From: Hortaea werneckii
Taxonomy: Eukaryota; Ascomycota; Dothideomycetes; Mycosphaerellales; Teratosphaeriaceae
Reading direction: 5' to 3'
Length of the DNA stretch: 64,000 bases
Assembly (NCBI GenBank): GCA_037044905.1
Contig: JBAOKB010000180.1
Coordinates: 60,354-124,353 of the forward strand
Under the pieces are notes generated by a model. That model worked only from the letters and a program-made list of their open reading frames with translations. It ran no database searches and was not told the DNA's origin. The translations under genes and the position numbers were made by a program. Below, one piece after another: positions 42,292 to 52,222 of this stretch (its first letter is position 1; every line of letters begins with the position of its first letter).

Positions 42292-45056
42292 CTACAAACT
42301 CGGGAAAAGCTCCTTAAGCGGATCGTCATGAGCAGCGAAATTCAGTGTCCCCCAACTACTCCCCTCGTTGAAGGGCAAGGACGGCATCATATCGCCGGCG
42401 GCACCGGCACCGACACCAGCACCAGCAGTGCCATCACCATAATGCTGATACCCCCCATTAGCCGACATGGCCGTATTCCCAAAGAGCGTGAAGTCCTGGC
42501 TAGGACCCGCATTAGCGGTCATGACGTCGTCGAAATTCATCTCCATACCCCCGGCATTGCTGCCGCCGGAGTACATGGTATTGGAGAAAGTGTGGTCGAG
42601 CGGGGCGGTAGTGCCTGGCGATGGATGCATCATGCTGCCGGCGGAGGAGAAACCGGAGTCGACGGAGAGGTGTTGGAGGTTGGGGTTGGCGGAGGGAGGG
42701 GAGGGCTGCTGGAGACAGCCGAGGTTGAAGTTGTCCCAGTGGAAGTCCTCGAGCGCAAGCTGTTGCGGGGAGAGGTTGTCTTCGTAGCCGCTGCTGGCGC
42801 CGTCGAATTGGAGGCCGGAGGTGGAGGACGCCGATGAGGCGTGGTGGTCGTCGCTCATGGCCGGGGTGGGCCAGGTGGAAGTCATGTCGTTGAAGTTGAA
42901 GTCGAAGTCCATGTTAAAATGTCCTGCGAAGTCGGGCGATGGCTGGATCAATGCAGGTGCGTCATAGTTGCTGGGGCCGGCAACGCCTGGCGGCGGAGCC
43001 AGAGAGTCGTGTCTGGACGCAGCGGATGAGGAAAGAGATTGGGTTGATGGAGATGGGACAATTGGTGTGAGAGGCGTCAGCATGGCAGATCCTGGGGATC
43101 CCGAGACGGAACCATTAGGCAATCGGACACCGCTGATAGCCTTTCCTTTGCCGTTGTTCTTCGAGCGGACGTATTGCCAGCCATGAGCTTTCTCCATGTG
43201 CTGCTTGCAATTACTCTCACGCTTTGATGTGTACGGACAATTATCAAACAGACACTTGTAGAGAGGAGGGGCAGCAGAATGCTTGTCGTTGACGTGACGG
43301 TCGCATTCTTTCTCTGTCGGCCAGCCGAGTGTATGATACTTGCAGCCTTCATCGGGGCACTTCCACGGTCGCTCATGGGTCTTCAGGTGCTTGGTCAGGT
43401 CGCAAGGCCGTTTGAACTCCTTGTCGCAGCCGGGAACAGAACATTCATGGATCTCAGGCTTGGCGCCTTTCTTACGGCGGGCCATGGAGCGAGCGACGTC
43501 ATCATTATCGATATCGAGCATTGGTCGCTTCATAGAAGCAGCGACAGAGGACTCGTCGATCTCGGCGCCAGTGGCGAGACTTATAGTCCTACCGTCCTTG
43601 GCGTGACGAACAAGCTCAGCTGGTTGACCGGTGTGACTCATCCCACCATAAAGTGAGACACTTTCGCCCCTGCAGACAAAGTTAGCACGTGATGCCAATC
43701 ATGCAAGCTCCACCAGTTGACAATGCAGGAGTAGCTCGTATTGTACCAGTAATGCGACAGCGCCCTGAATGCGCCCTCGTCATTCCGGTAAATGTGATGC
43801 CTTCACCGGAAGGCAGCCCAGCCAATGAACCGCTTCAAAGCGGCTGTCAACGCGGATGGGCCGGAAAAGTTGATTCCAGCATTTGCCAACGGTGGATGAA
43901 AAGTGATACGTACTCAGTGTAGTCCATAGCGTCCGTCTTCTCACCCTTTGCTTGTTTCTCGCGTGTTGCCGCCAAAATGGTGGCGTATCTGCGAATCTGC
44001 ACAAAAACGTCAATATTCCGCATCCCCTCAAGACGCATACAATCGTCAAGACACACCTGCTCCACCAGATCGAAGAAGTAGCCTTGCGTGTACGGGCGGT
44101 CGGTAGGCGCGCGCTGGTCGGACTCGTGAAGTGTCGTGACAGTCGTGTGCAGGACGCGGATCGTACGTTCGCAGAATTGGAGGTATTTCGATGGAGAGCG
44201 AGCGTGGTCCTGAATAGCGGATACACAATGAGCAAAAGGCGCATTGTACTCCTAGGCAGCAGCCTCCACTTACCGGTGCTAAGAAGATCAATGTCTTCTC
44301 CAAATCTCTCAAATTCTTGATTTCCTTGTTGCCAATACGTTCCGGCACGCCCTCAATCAAAGGATGAAAGTCCTTCAAAGCAGTTTCGCGGAGTATGGGC
44401 TGAATGATGTACTTGTGGATCTGCTCAGCGGCGTATTTGGAAAGGCCACGACGCTCAGTAGCATCCGAGATGGTTGAAAGAGAGTGCGTTGACTTGGGTG
44501 ATGGGGAAGCCGCGTTATCTATTGAACAAGTCAGCCAACATTGTGAATCACCGCAAGGGCGGGGGCGCTGCTCACCGGTCGTGGAAGACTTGGCGTCTAC
44601 ATCCGAATCTGCGACGCTGGAGCCCATGCCACTGTCGGAGGAGTGGCTATGACGGTGAGGGCGAGGACGAGCGGCATCCGTCTGCTCAACCATAAAGCTG
44701 GGTACAGGAAGCACCTCGGGATCGTTCAGAGCAGCGCCCAAAGCCAACTTTGACTGTGTCTCGATCGCCTTGTCCACCCTTGCGAGCAGATCAGCAGCCC
44801 GACGTTCACCGGCCCCGATGAGAAGATCCTCCAGTGACTTGGGGCAAGTAGTGGACCTTCCCAGCATCGACGGGGTCTTCTTGTTCATCTCCAGAGGGTC
44901 CCATAGATCGTTCTTCTGTTCCGAAGTGGTCGGGTTATGGAAAGTCTCGCCCTTGCGAAGCGACATGTTCTGGAAGGAGTCGATGAGCGACGAAGTCACC
45001 GACGGAGAGGCATCCTCCGCAGGGCGACGGCGGGGGTGGATTGTAACGGACGGCAT
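42292..45056 (-). CDS. C2H2 zinc-finger transcription factor with conserved N-terminal module
   Basis: Five exons: 45056-44576, 44518-44274, 44209-44057, 43996-43914 and 43669-42292, giving 779 residues. All introns are 57-64 bases except the last (244 bases, GTACGT donor, GCTAAC branch site, CTGCAG acceptor). A predicted helical module lies before the fingers (KYAAEQIHKYIIQPILRETALKDFHPL, then FCERTIRVLHTTVTTLHESDQ and YFFDLVEQIRRYATILAATREKQ). Next come SVSLYGGMSHTGQPAELVR and three C2H2 units: CSVPGCDKEFKRPCDLTKHLKTH, CPDEGCKYHTLGWPTEKECDRH and CLFDNCPYTSKRESNCKQHMEKAH. The sequence HGWQYVRSKNNGKGK follows. I recall this arrangement in widely conserved ascomycete C2H2 factors. The C-terminal 300 residues are Ser/Pro/Asn/Gly-rich with acidic-aromatic blocks, suggesting an activation domain. 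Targets are unknown. Confidence 0.85.
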
Positions 45057-46359
45057 CTTTCCCGGGGGCGATCGAGAGAAGGGGTGTACCGTTTGGGGTT
45101 GAATGGGGTCAGGCGGTATGCTCGTCGGCGTTAGCGGGACCCGATTATGCGACCTGGCAAACGGATGACTCACACAGGCGGCCAATGGCTACAAGTCAAT
45201 GCTGCCGCGAGCTTGCCAGTGCCTGTTGTGATTTGGTATCATCCACCGTCGTGCAGATGGAGCTCCGTGCTTGAGGGAAAGATGGATGTGGTTGCCTGCG
45301 TGAGGTTGGGGAAGATACAATAGTGTCGATGTGGTTGCAAGAGTCAGCGACTTCAATGCCAGACACCAATGTACTACCTAGGTAGTTGTTTGGGGTTTAG
45401 AAGAGGGAAAGAATGGTAGAATCAGGCTCCCATCTCATGGCGGAGTAGAGGCTCAGTTTATCGACGTTCAGCTGCGGGCCCTCCAGGCAGCAACGTGCTA
45501 CCGCGTCTTAGCGTCGTCCCTGGTTCACCGGTCCAACTCTGCCGGACGGGAAGCGGCCGAGCTTGGCCTTCTCGATGCCGAATGGGGGAGAACGCTTGTC
45601 TGAGCGCGCAATGATCAAATCAAGGCGTCGCTTGAGCAGCAGGAGAACGAGGCGATTGGCTCGCTGTGCATGAGAATCGTGGTGAAGCGACTGGGTGTTG
45701 GTTGGTGATGGACGAGAGCGAAGTGAGGCCACTCACCAGAGGTTTGTAATGGAGTGAGCGGAGGCGCAGCAGTCGCAAGACGGACCAATTATCTTGCCGA
45801 CACCGCCGGCAGGAATGGGAATTCCTTCGCCGTCGAATGTTTGCCACGCAAGCTGTCTGATCCTCTCACCGTCCGCATCGTCAAGTCACAGGGATTCAGC
45901 TTTGAGCGCGACATTGCAAGGTGTTCTTCTCTCTATATATGGATGCCCTCTGAAGTAATATAGACCTCGAGGACAGCGCCACGGCTTCGATGTATCTGAG
46001 TCGTCGTGACTCGATGACGCCGAATATAAGCTTAGCACAATGGGAAAGAAGGAAAGACTTAGGTAGATCCAGACGACTGGCACAGCAGGGCAAAACTTGG
46101 AGGTCAAGTAAGATTTTCTCCCCGTCTCGATAAATAAATCGTTGCTCGACTCACGTGAAAAGGATGGGCAGATGTATCTTCCGTGTCCGTCAACCCTGAG
46201 CATTTTGAATACATCCACTTCCCAAAAGGTCCAAATAGACAACCGTCCACTTCCATTCCTGTCCAAACCAACCAACCCAGGCCTTGGCCCTTTTTCCCTT
46301 CCCACTCTCGAAGGAACCACAAGAAGCCAAAATAGAAAAAAAGGTAAAATAAGTCCCCA
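45057..46359. other. Intergenic region with one weak small-gene candidate
   Basis: This contains the promoter of the C2H2 factor and the 3' flank of the borealin gene. Apart from the weak candidate at 45508-45732, I see no gene. Confidence 0.45.
45508..45732 (-). CDS. Possible small gene, low confidence
   Basis: A minus-strand frame ends at 45508 with a basic, plausibly coding C-terminus (LVLLLLKRRLDLIIARSDKR, then GIEKAKLGRFPSGRVGP). A GTGAGT donor at about 45737 and a CACCCAG acceptor at about 45692 could join it to an upstream exon, but the implied 46-base intron and the start codon are uncertain. I do not recognise a family. Confidence 0.25.
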   Translation of the reverse strand: MASLRSRPSPTNTQSLHHDSHAQRANRLVLLLLKRRLDLIIARSDKRSPPFGIEKAKLGRFPSGRVGPVNQGRR

Positions 46360-47539
46360 TCAACCCCTCTTCCTCAACGTCCTCCCCGTCCCCCCAGCCC
46401 CAGCCGTAGCAGCACTCGGAGCCAAATTCTCCTTCTTCGCAGCCCCGCCCTTCTTTCCCCCTACACCAGCAGCAGCGGCAGTCTTCGCCGCGGCCGTAGA
46501 AATACCCGACTGTTTCGCCGTAGCAGTAGCCGGCCGTCCCGGCCCTTTCTTCACCACCGGCGCAGGCGCAGGCGCTTGGTTTTGAGAAGCAGCAGAAGAA
46601 GATTTTACTATTGTCGTCCCCGTACTGCCTGCGCTCCTTCTTGACGTTGTGGTGCTTGTTCGGCTGACGGGGCGTTTAATGTTTGGTTGCTGTTGCTGTT
46701 GTGCGCGACTCGGGGCTCGGGATCCGGGACCGCCGCCGCCTACAGTTGCGGTCGTAGGTTTCGTTGGGCTGAGGAACTTGGAGGGTTCTTTTTCGCCTGC
46801 GGCTTTGATGGGGGATTTGGGTAAAGTGCGGGAGTTGTGCGAACGGGGGGAGAGGATGCCGGGGGGTGCGGGGACTTTGCGGGAGGCTGTACGGGAGGCA
46901 GGTTTCGGATTTGCTGTTGTTGTTGTTGCTGCAGTCTTGGCGCGCTTTTTGGGGTTGGGAAGGTCGTTGGGTGGGAGTTCAGCGTTTTCCTTGTCGTCGG
47001 CGGTAGAGATGTGGTCGCTAAGTCGGCTGTCAGCTCCGTGTCCAAATCTTCTTGCCATACGCTGTGACCGATGAATACTTACCTCTGTCGCTTCACACTC
47101 TTTCGTAGTGGTGATTTGGAAGGGACGACAGGAGCCTTTGTAGGCTCGGTGTTGGTTGCAGGCACGGGTGGTGCGGGTTGAGGCTTCTCCCTCTGAGCGT
47201 GTTCATCTAGCAAATCTTGGATATTTCGTTTCCGTAAGCCTTGCGGTATTCGGTTGACACGCATCTCCAGACGCGTCCGGAGGCCCTGAGCCTGCATTGC
47301 GTATTGCGCTCGCAGTTTACGCGCTCGTTCGGTGACTAGTGACGCGTCAGCACGTGATCTTGACGGATGCGCAGTGTAGCAGGATTCGTACTCTCAAGCT
47401 GAAGATTGTCTACCAGCGCTTGCTTTTGCGCCTCAGTGATTCCAGTCATCGTTTTTGCTGGGCTTCGTTCCGGAGTCTGCGCTTCTGGTGTTTCTTCGTG
47501 AATGGATGCGCGTGTCGCTTTCGCTCGTTTTGGCGGCAT
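46360..47539 (-). CDS. NBL1: Borealin-like chromosomal passenger complex subunit
   Basis: Three exons: 47539-47392, 47335-47083 and 47017-46360, giving 352 residues. The junctions are GTACGA..ACTAG and GTAAGT..CTTAG, and both preserve frame. Residues about 30-90 form the Nbl1/Borealin N-terminal helix (ALVDNLQLEITERARKL, MQAQGLRTRLEMRVNRIP, LRKRNIQDLLDEH). In other organisms this helix pairs with Survivin/Bir1 and INCENP/Sli15 in the three-helix bundle that targets Aurora B to centromeres. The remainder is Ala/Pro/Ser/Lys-rich and disordered, with several S/T-P sites suitable for kinase control, and ends in RTLRKRG. The protein is much longer than yeast Nbl1, as is usual in filamentous fungi. 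It is divergent from RPN10. Confidence 0.88.
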
Positions 47540-47988
47540 ATTGATCAATATGGATTCCCACTCAGTCTGCAGATGTGTGCCTCAGTCGATGGAGGTCTGC
47601 GACGGATGTGGATAAGTCTCGCGATCGTGAATGAGTGGAGTGGGAATTATTGTCTATCTTATTCGAAGCCGACCAACAGCAGCTGTCCAGATGTGTCTGG
47701 ACCAAAACAAACCCACGTCAGAAGCGGCAGTTCCCGCCGAGCCGCTTGCTGGACGTCGATGTCGGAACACAGCTGTGACGACCGACGGGCTGCTTGAGCT
47801 TCGCCATCCAGCGCCGTGCAGTTCAATATCATCATCATCAACCACCATCACCTTGACCCGTCTGACACGCCTCGACACTTGCATATCGCCCATCATCTCT
47901 TCTGTATCGACGGGCCCATCTGTAGCACAGACACCAATCATCTCAACCCACACCTAACGAGCTCCAAGGGCTCACCCCATCCGTCAAG
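47540..47988. promoter_or_regulatory. Shared divergent promoter of the borealin gene and RPN10
   Basis: The 449 bases between start codons must contain both promoters. The part near RPN10 has CATCATCATC-type repeats at 47831-47852 in the leader. No clear proteasome-associated element was found. Confidence 0.5.
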
Positions 47989-49050
47989 ATGGTCCTCGAA
48001 GCTACCATGATCGTGTACGTCTATCTCTCCCTCACCCTCAATCCCCCACGTCCTCCACACCACGTGATAGAAAGCATCGCTAACTCCCAGTCCAACAGGG
48101 TCGACAACAGCGAATCCAGCCGAAACGGCGACTACATCCCCTCACGCTGGGAAGCGCAATGCGACGCCGCCAACCTCCTCTTCCACAGCAAAACGCAATC
48201 GAACCCGGAGTCCTCCGTCGGCCTGATGTCGATGGCGGGGACCTCGGGCCCCGAAGTCCTGACCACGCTGACCACGAACCCGGGCAAGATCCTCGACGGC
48301 CTGCACCGGACGAAGATCCACGGCTCCTCGCACCTGTACACGGGCATCATGATTGCCAGCCTTGCGCTCAAACACCGCCAGAACAAGTCTCAGCGGCAGC
48401 GTGTCGTCGTGTTCGTCTGCAGTCCTGTCCATGAGGAGAAGGAGAAGTTGGTCAAGCTTGCGAAGCGGATGAAGAAGAACAACACGGCGGTGGACCTCGT
48501 GGCGTTTGGAGATCTGAGCGATGAGAATTTGGACAAGCTGAGGGCGTTCAATGAGAGTGTGAAAGGTGGGGAGGGGTCGCATTTGGAGGTTGTGCAGCCT
48601 GGCCCGGGTCTGTTGAGTGATGCGGTTGTGGCGAGTCCGATTCTGGCTGGAGAAGGCGGCGGTGCTGGAATGGGAGCAGGTTCAGCTGGAGCTGGAGGCG
48701 AAGGAGGTGGTGCCGGTGGTGCTGGTGGCGAGAACTTTGAGTTTGGCGTCGATCCGAATATGGATCCTGAGCTGGCCCTGGTGCTGAGGATGTCGATGGA
48801 GGAAGAGCGGGAGAGGCAGGCGAGAGAGGAGAGACAGAAGGCTGAGGCTGAGGGGAAGACGCCGCTTGAGAGCGTTCCTGAGGAGGCGGGGAAGTCCAGT
48901 GGGAACGGTGAGGGAGGAAGCGTGCAGGTGGATGGGAACGGAGAACCGGTCGGAAGCGCGACACAGCAGACGGGGATGGAGACCGAGGTAAGAAGGGAAG
49001 AGGACAAGAAGAAGGAGCAGGACGATAAGGACGGTATGGATACGCAATGA
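47989..49050 (+). CDS. RPN10: 26S proteasome regulatory subunit Rpn10 (ubiquitin receptor)
   Basis: Exons 47989-48014 and 48099-49050 encode 325 residues. The first exon has only eight full codons (MVLEATMI). The 84-base intron has a GTACGT donor, a GCTAAC branch site and a CAACAG acceptor. The VWA domain (about 3-190) opens with VVDNSESSRNGDY and contains VVVFVCSPVHEE and AVDLVAFGDLSDEN. A Gly/Ala-rich linker leads to a ubiquitin-interacting motif (DPELALVLRMSMEEER). The acidic/basic C-terminus is variable. The protein sits between proteasome base and lid and binds ubiquitin chains through the UIM. Confidence 0.95.
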   Translation: MVLEATMIVYVYLSLTLNPPRPPHHVIESIANSQSNRVDNSESSRNGDYIPSRWEAQCDAANLLFHSKTQSNPESSVGLMSMAGTSGPEVLTTLTTNPGKILDGLHRTKIHGSSHLYTGIMIASLALKHRQNKSQRQRVVVFVCSPVHEEKEKLVKLAKRMKKNNTAVDLVAFGDLSDENLDKLRAFNESVKGGEGSHLEVVQPGPGLLSDAVVASPILAGEGGGAGMGAGSAGAGGEGGGAGGAGGENFEFGVDPNMDPELALVLRMSMEEERERQAREERQKAEAEGKTPLESVPEEAGKSSGNGEGGSVQVDGNGEPVGSATQQTGMETEVRREEDKKKEQDDKDGMDTQ

Positions 49051-50248
49051 GTGCCTCGTACGCGCTGGGAAACTTCGGACAGCGAAGGGCGAACGGGGGG
49101 AGAGACGTCTAATATCATGAGATAAGCGTATATCGCTGTAACAATAGAGCCCATTACCTCGCATCTTCTTCCAGGCATGCCACGAACAGTAAGGATGTCA
49201 ATAATAATGAGACATGCCAAAATTCAGGAGCCTCTCTAAGGGCCCATCTACTCTGCTCATCACCACCCTAGAAAGAAATCCGGTCCAGTCTAACTCTTAT
49301 TTCCAAGATAAAGTCCTCATATACAAGGAGAACTTGCAGGATAAGCCAGTGCCAGCCCCTCACTCACATTGAATCTCTCTCCTACCACCGACTCATTCCC
49401 TTCCAATACCAACCCAGCCAACCTCTTGTTCACACTGTCTCCTTCCAGGGTTGATAGACTATGTCGAATCTAAAGTGTCATGGCTGTCCCATTGGTGCGC
49501 TTGACGCCGCCGCTACTGGCTGTACAAGATTCGGCACACACGTTGGTGGGTTGACACGCTGCTGACACGCTGCTGACACGGATTATCACTCTGGCACGGA
49601 TTAACGACCTGACACGCATTGTCGCTCTGACACGGAATAGCAACCTGTTACGGGACGATGCCTTAAGACCATTTTCCCTCAGAATGACATGGAATTGTCA
49701 ATGACAACCTCAACGATGATTAGAAAAAAGAGAAGGGGGGAAAAAAAAACACGGAAAGGTAAAGTACACGGAGAAACCTTCGGTGCCGTTCACGATTGAA
49801 GGTAGTGCTGGCCGACCTTTCATGTAATTAGGTAATGTTTTATTGATTTCACTACTTACCTTATCTTCATTCTAATCTATAGCACTCTCCCAGGGGGCTA
49901 CAAAGTGGAACTGCACAAGAGCACCTGAGGTAGGATTCACAAGGGGTCACTTTGCTCGCAGCCTTTCCGTGTTGATATGGATATAATTGCACAGTGTGAA
50001 CGCGTGACAGAGAGCGAGTGTGTGGTTAAAAAGCGCTGTATCAAAGTTCTACACACTTTTCTTGAGGAGCACGTGAACATGGTCCTGGTGGGCAAGCGAG
50101 CAGTATATAATGTCACAAGCCTGCCGACCCTATTCGATGCCAGCTGGGCCCCCCAAATACGCAGGTATACAGCGGAGTGTGGAATTCGTACAAACCACCT
50201 GCTTGCATTCGTCGCAGGCAGTGCTACGCTTAAACGCAGATTTCCGGT
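49051..50248. other. Intergenic region with a minisatellite
   Basis: About 1.2 kb between convergent genes. It contains the phased GACACG minisatellite at 49551-49655 and A/G-rich runs near 49720-49750. No gene is supported. Confidence 0.6.
49551..49655. repeat. Imperfect minisatellite with GACACG core, 11- and 18-base spacing
   Basis: The core GACACG (once GGCACG) starts at 49553, 49564, 49575, 49593, 49611 and 49629. The spacing is therefore 11, 11, 18, 18 and 18 bases. The 18-base units share a GGATTA/GCATTG-like middle and a CTCTG/ACCTG end. Confidence 0.85.
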
Positions 50249-51721
50249 CTATGTCCAACCCAGCTCTACATCGTCGATCAACTGCTTAATGACCTTCGAG
50301 TCAAACTCTACAGCATCAATCTCCTTCTCGAGCTTCGTAATCGCATGCGGATAACCCACACGCGTAGGTACAGGTCTTCCAAGCGAGCTATGACTTCTGT
50401 CCGGTTTTATTGGTAACTGGGAAAGCACGGTTTCCAGTAAGCGTTTGGATTGCTGGAGATTGGTTTTGCGCTCTTCGCTCCTCTGGGATAGCCGGTCAAG
50501 TATCACGTTCGTGAAGAAAAACTTTGCCGAAGCTGCGTTCTGGGCAGGTTTTGTTGACGGAAGACTTCTGCTGCCGCGATGGCTGCTTTCTTGTGGATGG
50601 GTTTTGAGCTGTTGCTTGCGTTGCTGCAAATGAATGATCATCCAGTCGCGCTTCGATGCATGAGACCAAAGAGTCCAGTGGATGACATCCAGCACTTCCA
50701 GATAGCGTCGTAGAGCTGGTCTAGCTTCGGTTTCCGACGAACTAGTAGCGTCGAGGTACTCAGCTTCCTTGCTAGTCAAGTAGTGCCACACCTGTTCTGC
50801 TCCGGATGCTGCCTGCTCGCGCTTTTGAGTGATCGTTGAAACATGTTTTTCCAGCTTCTCCTTTGCGTCGGACCCCAACAGAGACATCAAGTAGCGAATG
50901 TAAGACGATGGCGGCGGGGTCCCTGTCAATGCCTGGTCCAACACCTCCCCTTTGAGCAGGAGCGCACGGAGCTCTTTTGCCCCTAGCATCAGATCATTTT
51001 CAATAGCACGTTCTCCTACTTGGGCCATTAATACTTTCTTGCCATCGTCGTGTCCATTTTCAGCCAGAAGAATAGCAGGGTCAGATGGCGCTACCACAGG
51101 GATTTTGAGACCGCGAGCTCGCAGGTCCTGTTCTGACTGGTCGAGCAGGGATCTAAATATTGTCGCCTCCCAGCTCACCTTTTCCCGTGCCCTTTTGATG
51201 AAAGCCTTGGTGATATCATTTTCCGCTACTTGCACAGCAGCAAAAGGTGTAAATTCAAACTGAGCCTGCCAGAGCGACGCACTCAACGCAGCGGCCCCAA
51301 GATGGCGTTTCCAGCCTGCAATGGACCACGGCCGAAGGTGATAGGCGGCTAGTACTCCAACAAACGCCCCCAGCATGACTGCGTCATCGCCGTCGTATTT
51401 ACCAAGACGATCTAGGAACTTGCGAGAAGGTACCTCGACTCCTTGTCCATCCAAGAAAGCTCGAATGTGGTTCTCTTTAGCCCGAGCACAAGAAAAGCCA
51501 TAGGCTGTGAAGATGATCGCGCCGTAGGCTGTAACTTCAAAGGCGAAGGCCCTGAGGCGCGGCAACCGAAAGACGGTCCCTATGGTCAAAGGCACAAGAC
51601 CTAGAAAGCCGGCGTTGGCGGCATGAGATATGCTGGAATGGCTACAAGAAGTGGCAAATGCATCCTTCTCTGGAGGAAAGGCTGGATGACGCCCTTCCCA
51701 GGGTGGAGGGAAGAGTCTCAT
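50249..51721 (-). CDS. Orphan protein with predicted membrane segments
   Basis: A single-exon gene of 490 residues from the ATG at 51721. No family is recognised. Hydrophobic segments occur at about residues 38-50, 59-76, 115-128 and 141-152, so an organelle-membrane or ER protein is plausible. The middle and C-terminal parts are soluble and helical, with coiled-coil-like ends (ITQKREQAASGAEQVWHYL, then AITKLEKEIDAVEFDSKVIK). It contains two basic, Gln-rich stretches (LQQRKQQLKTH). It is divergent from the RNA exonuclease gene, with 501 bases between starts. The uninterrupted long frame and mixed composition support a real gene. Confidence 0.7.
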   Translation of the reverse strand: MRLFPPPWEGRHPAFPPEKDAFATSCSHSSISHAANAGFLGLVPLTIGTVFRLPRLRAFAFEVTAYGAIIFTAYGFSCARAKENHIRAFLDGQGVEVPSRKFLDRLGKYDGDDAVMLGAFVGVLAAYHLRPWSIAGWKRHLGAAALSASLWQAQFEFTPFAAVQVAENDITKAFIKRAREKVSWEATIFRSLLDQSEQDLRARGLKIPVVAPSDPAILLAENGHDDGKKVLMAQVGERAIENDLMLGAKELRALLLKGEVLDQALTGTPPPSSYIRYLMSLLGSDAKEKLEKHVSTITQKREQAASGAEQVWHYLTSKEAEYLDATSSSETEARPALRRYLEVLDVIHWTLWSHASKRDWMIIHLQQRKQQLKTHPQESSHRGSRSLPSTKPAQNAASAKFFFTNVILDRLSQRSEERKTNLQQSKRLLETVLSQLPIKPDRSHSSLGRPVPTRVGYPHAITKLEKEIDAVEFDSKVIKQLIDDVELGWT

Positions 51722-52222
51722 TGTGGTACAAGGTAATTTGGGAAGGGGAGAAAGAGGGGATGGAGAGTCTTGGAGAGCAGTACATCGGGTGCAAACGATC
51801 GCGCTATTTGTATCAAACGTCTCGTATGAGAGCTCTCGAGGTTACACAGGCTGTGCTACCTGCCGCGCCTGCAGATGCAGGGGTTGGATAGAAGCGGATG
51901 GGCTCGATTAGCGAATGGTATCTAGACGCCGAGTCTCGTATGTTCGCCATGGTAGACATGTTAGAATATAATGGTAAGTAGCACGTGAGTCCGCTCTCCA
52001 TTGAATTCGGTGACGCGATGGTGAATGAGATGAAGGCCTTGACTGTTTACCTGTAAGTGGTGGAGGGCCGGGGCCTTGATGCCTGGCAGCGGTTCTTGAG
52101 ATGGCGGCAGCGGGGCGAGCCGAGAGCAGCGACTGGTGGTTCCGACTGCTACTTGATGCAGTCCAAAGAAAAATGTAATCGATATTGGCACGCGACAAGC
52201 TGCGTGCAACATCTGGAACTCA
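51722..52222. promoter_or_regulatory. Divergent promoter region between orphan gene and RNA exonuclease
   Basis: A stretch of 501 bases between the two start codons. No strong motif stands out and no gene is supported within it. Confidence 0.45.

Noticed and set aside
43780..44244. Separate small gene between the C2H2 exons
   Set aside because: The conserved parts are exons of the C2H2 factor and splice into it in frame with proper GT..AG ends; this frame is a wrong-phase reading.
48390..49220. A 276-residue open frame antisense to RPN10
   Set aside because: It lies wholly opposite a well-identified conserved gene and reads as Pro/Ser low complexity.
49551..49655. CRISPR-like repeat array
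   Set aside because: Repeats are too short and imperfect, spacing is 11-18 bases, and the genome is eukaryotic.
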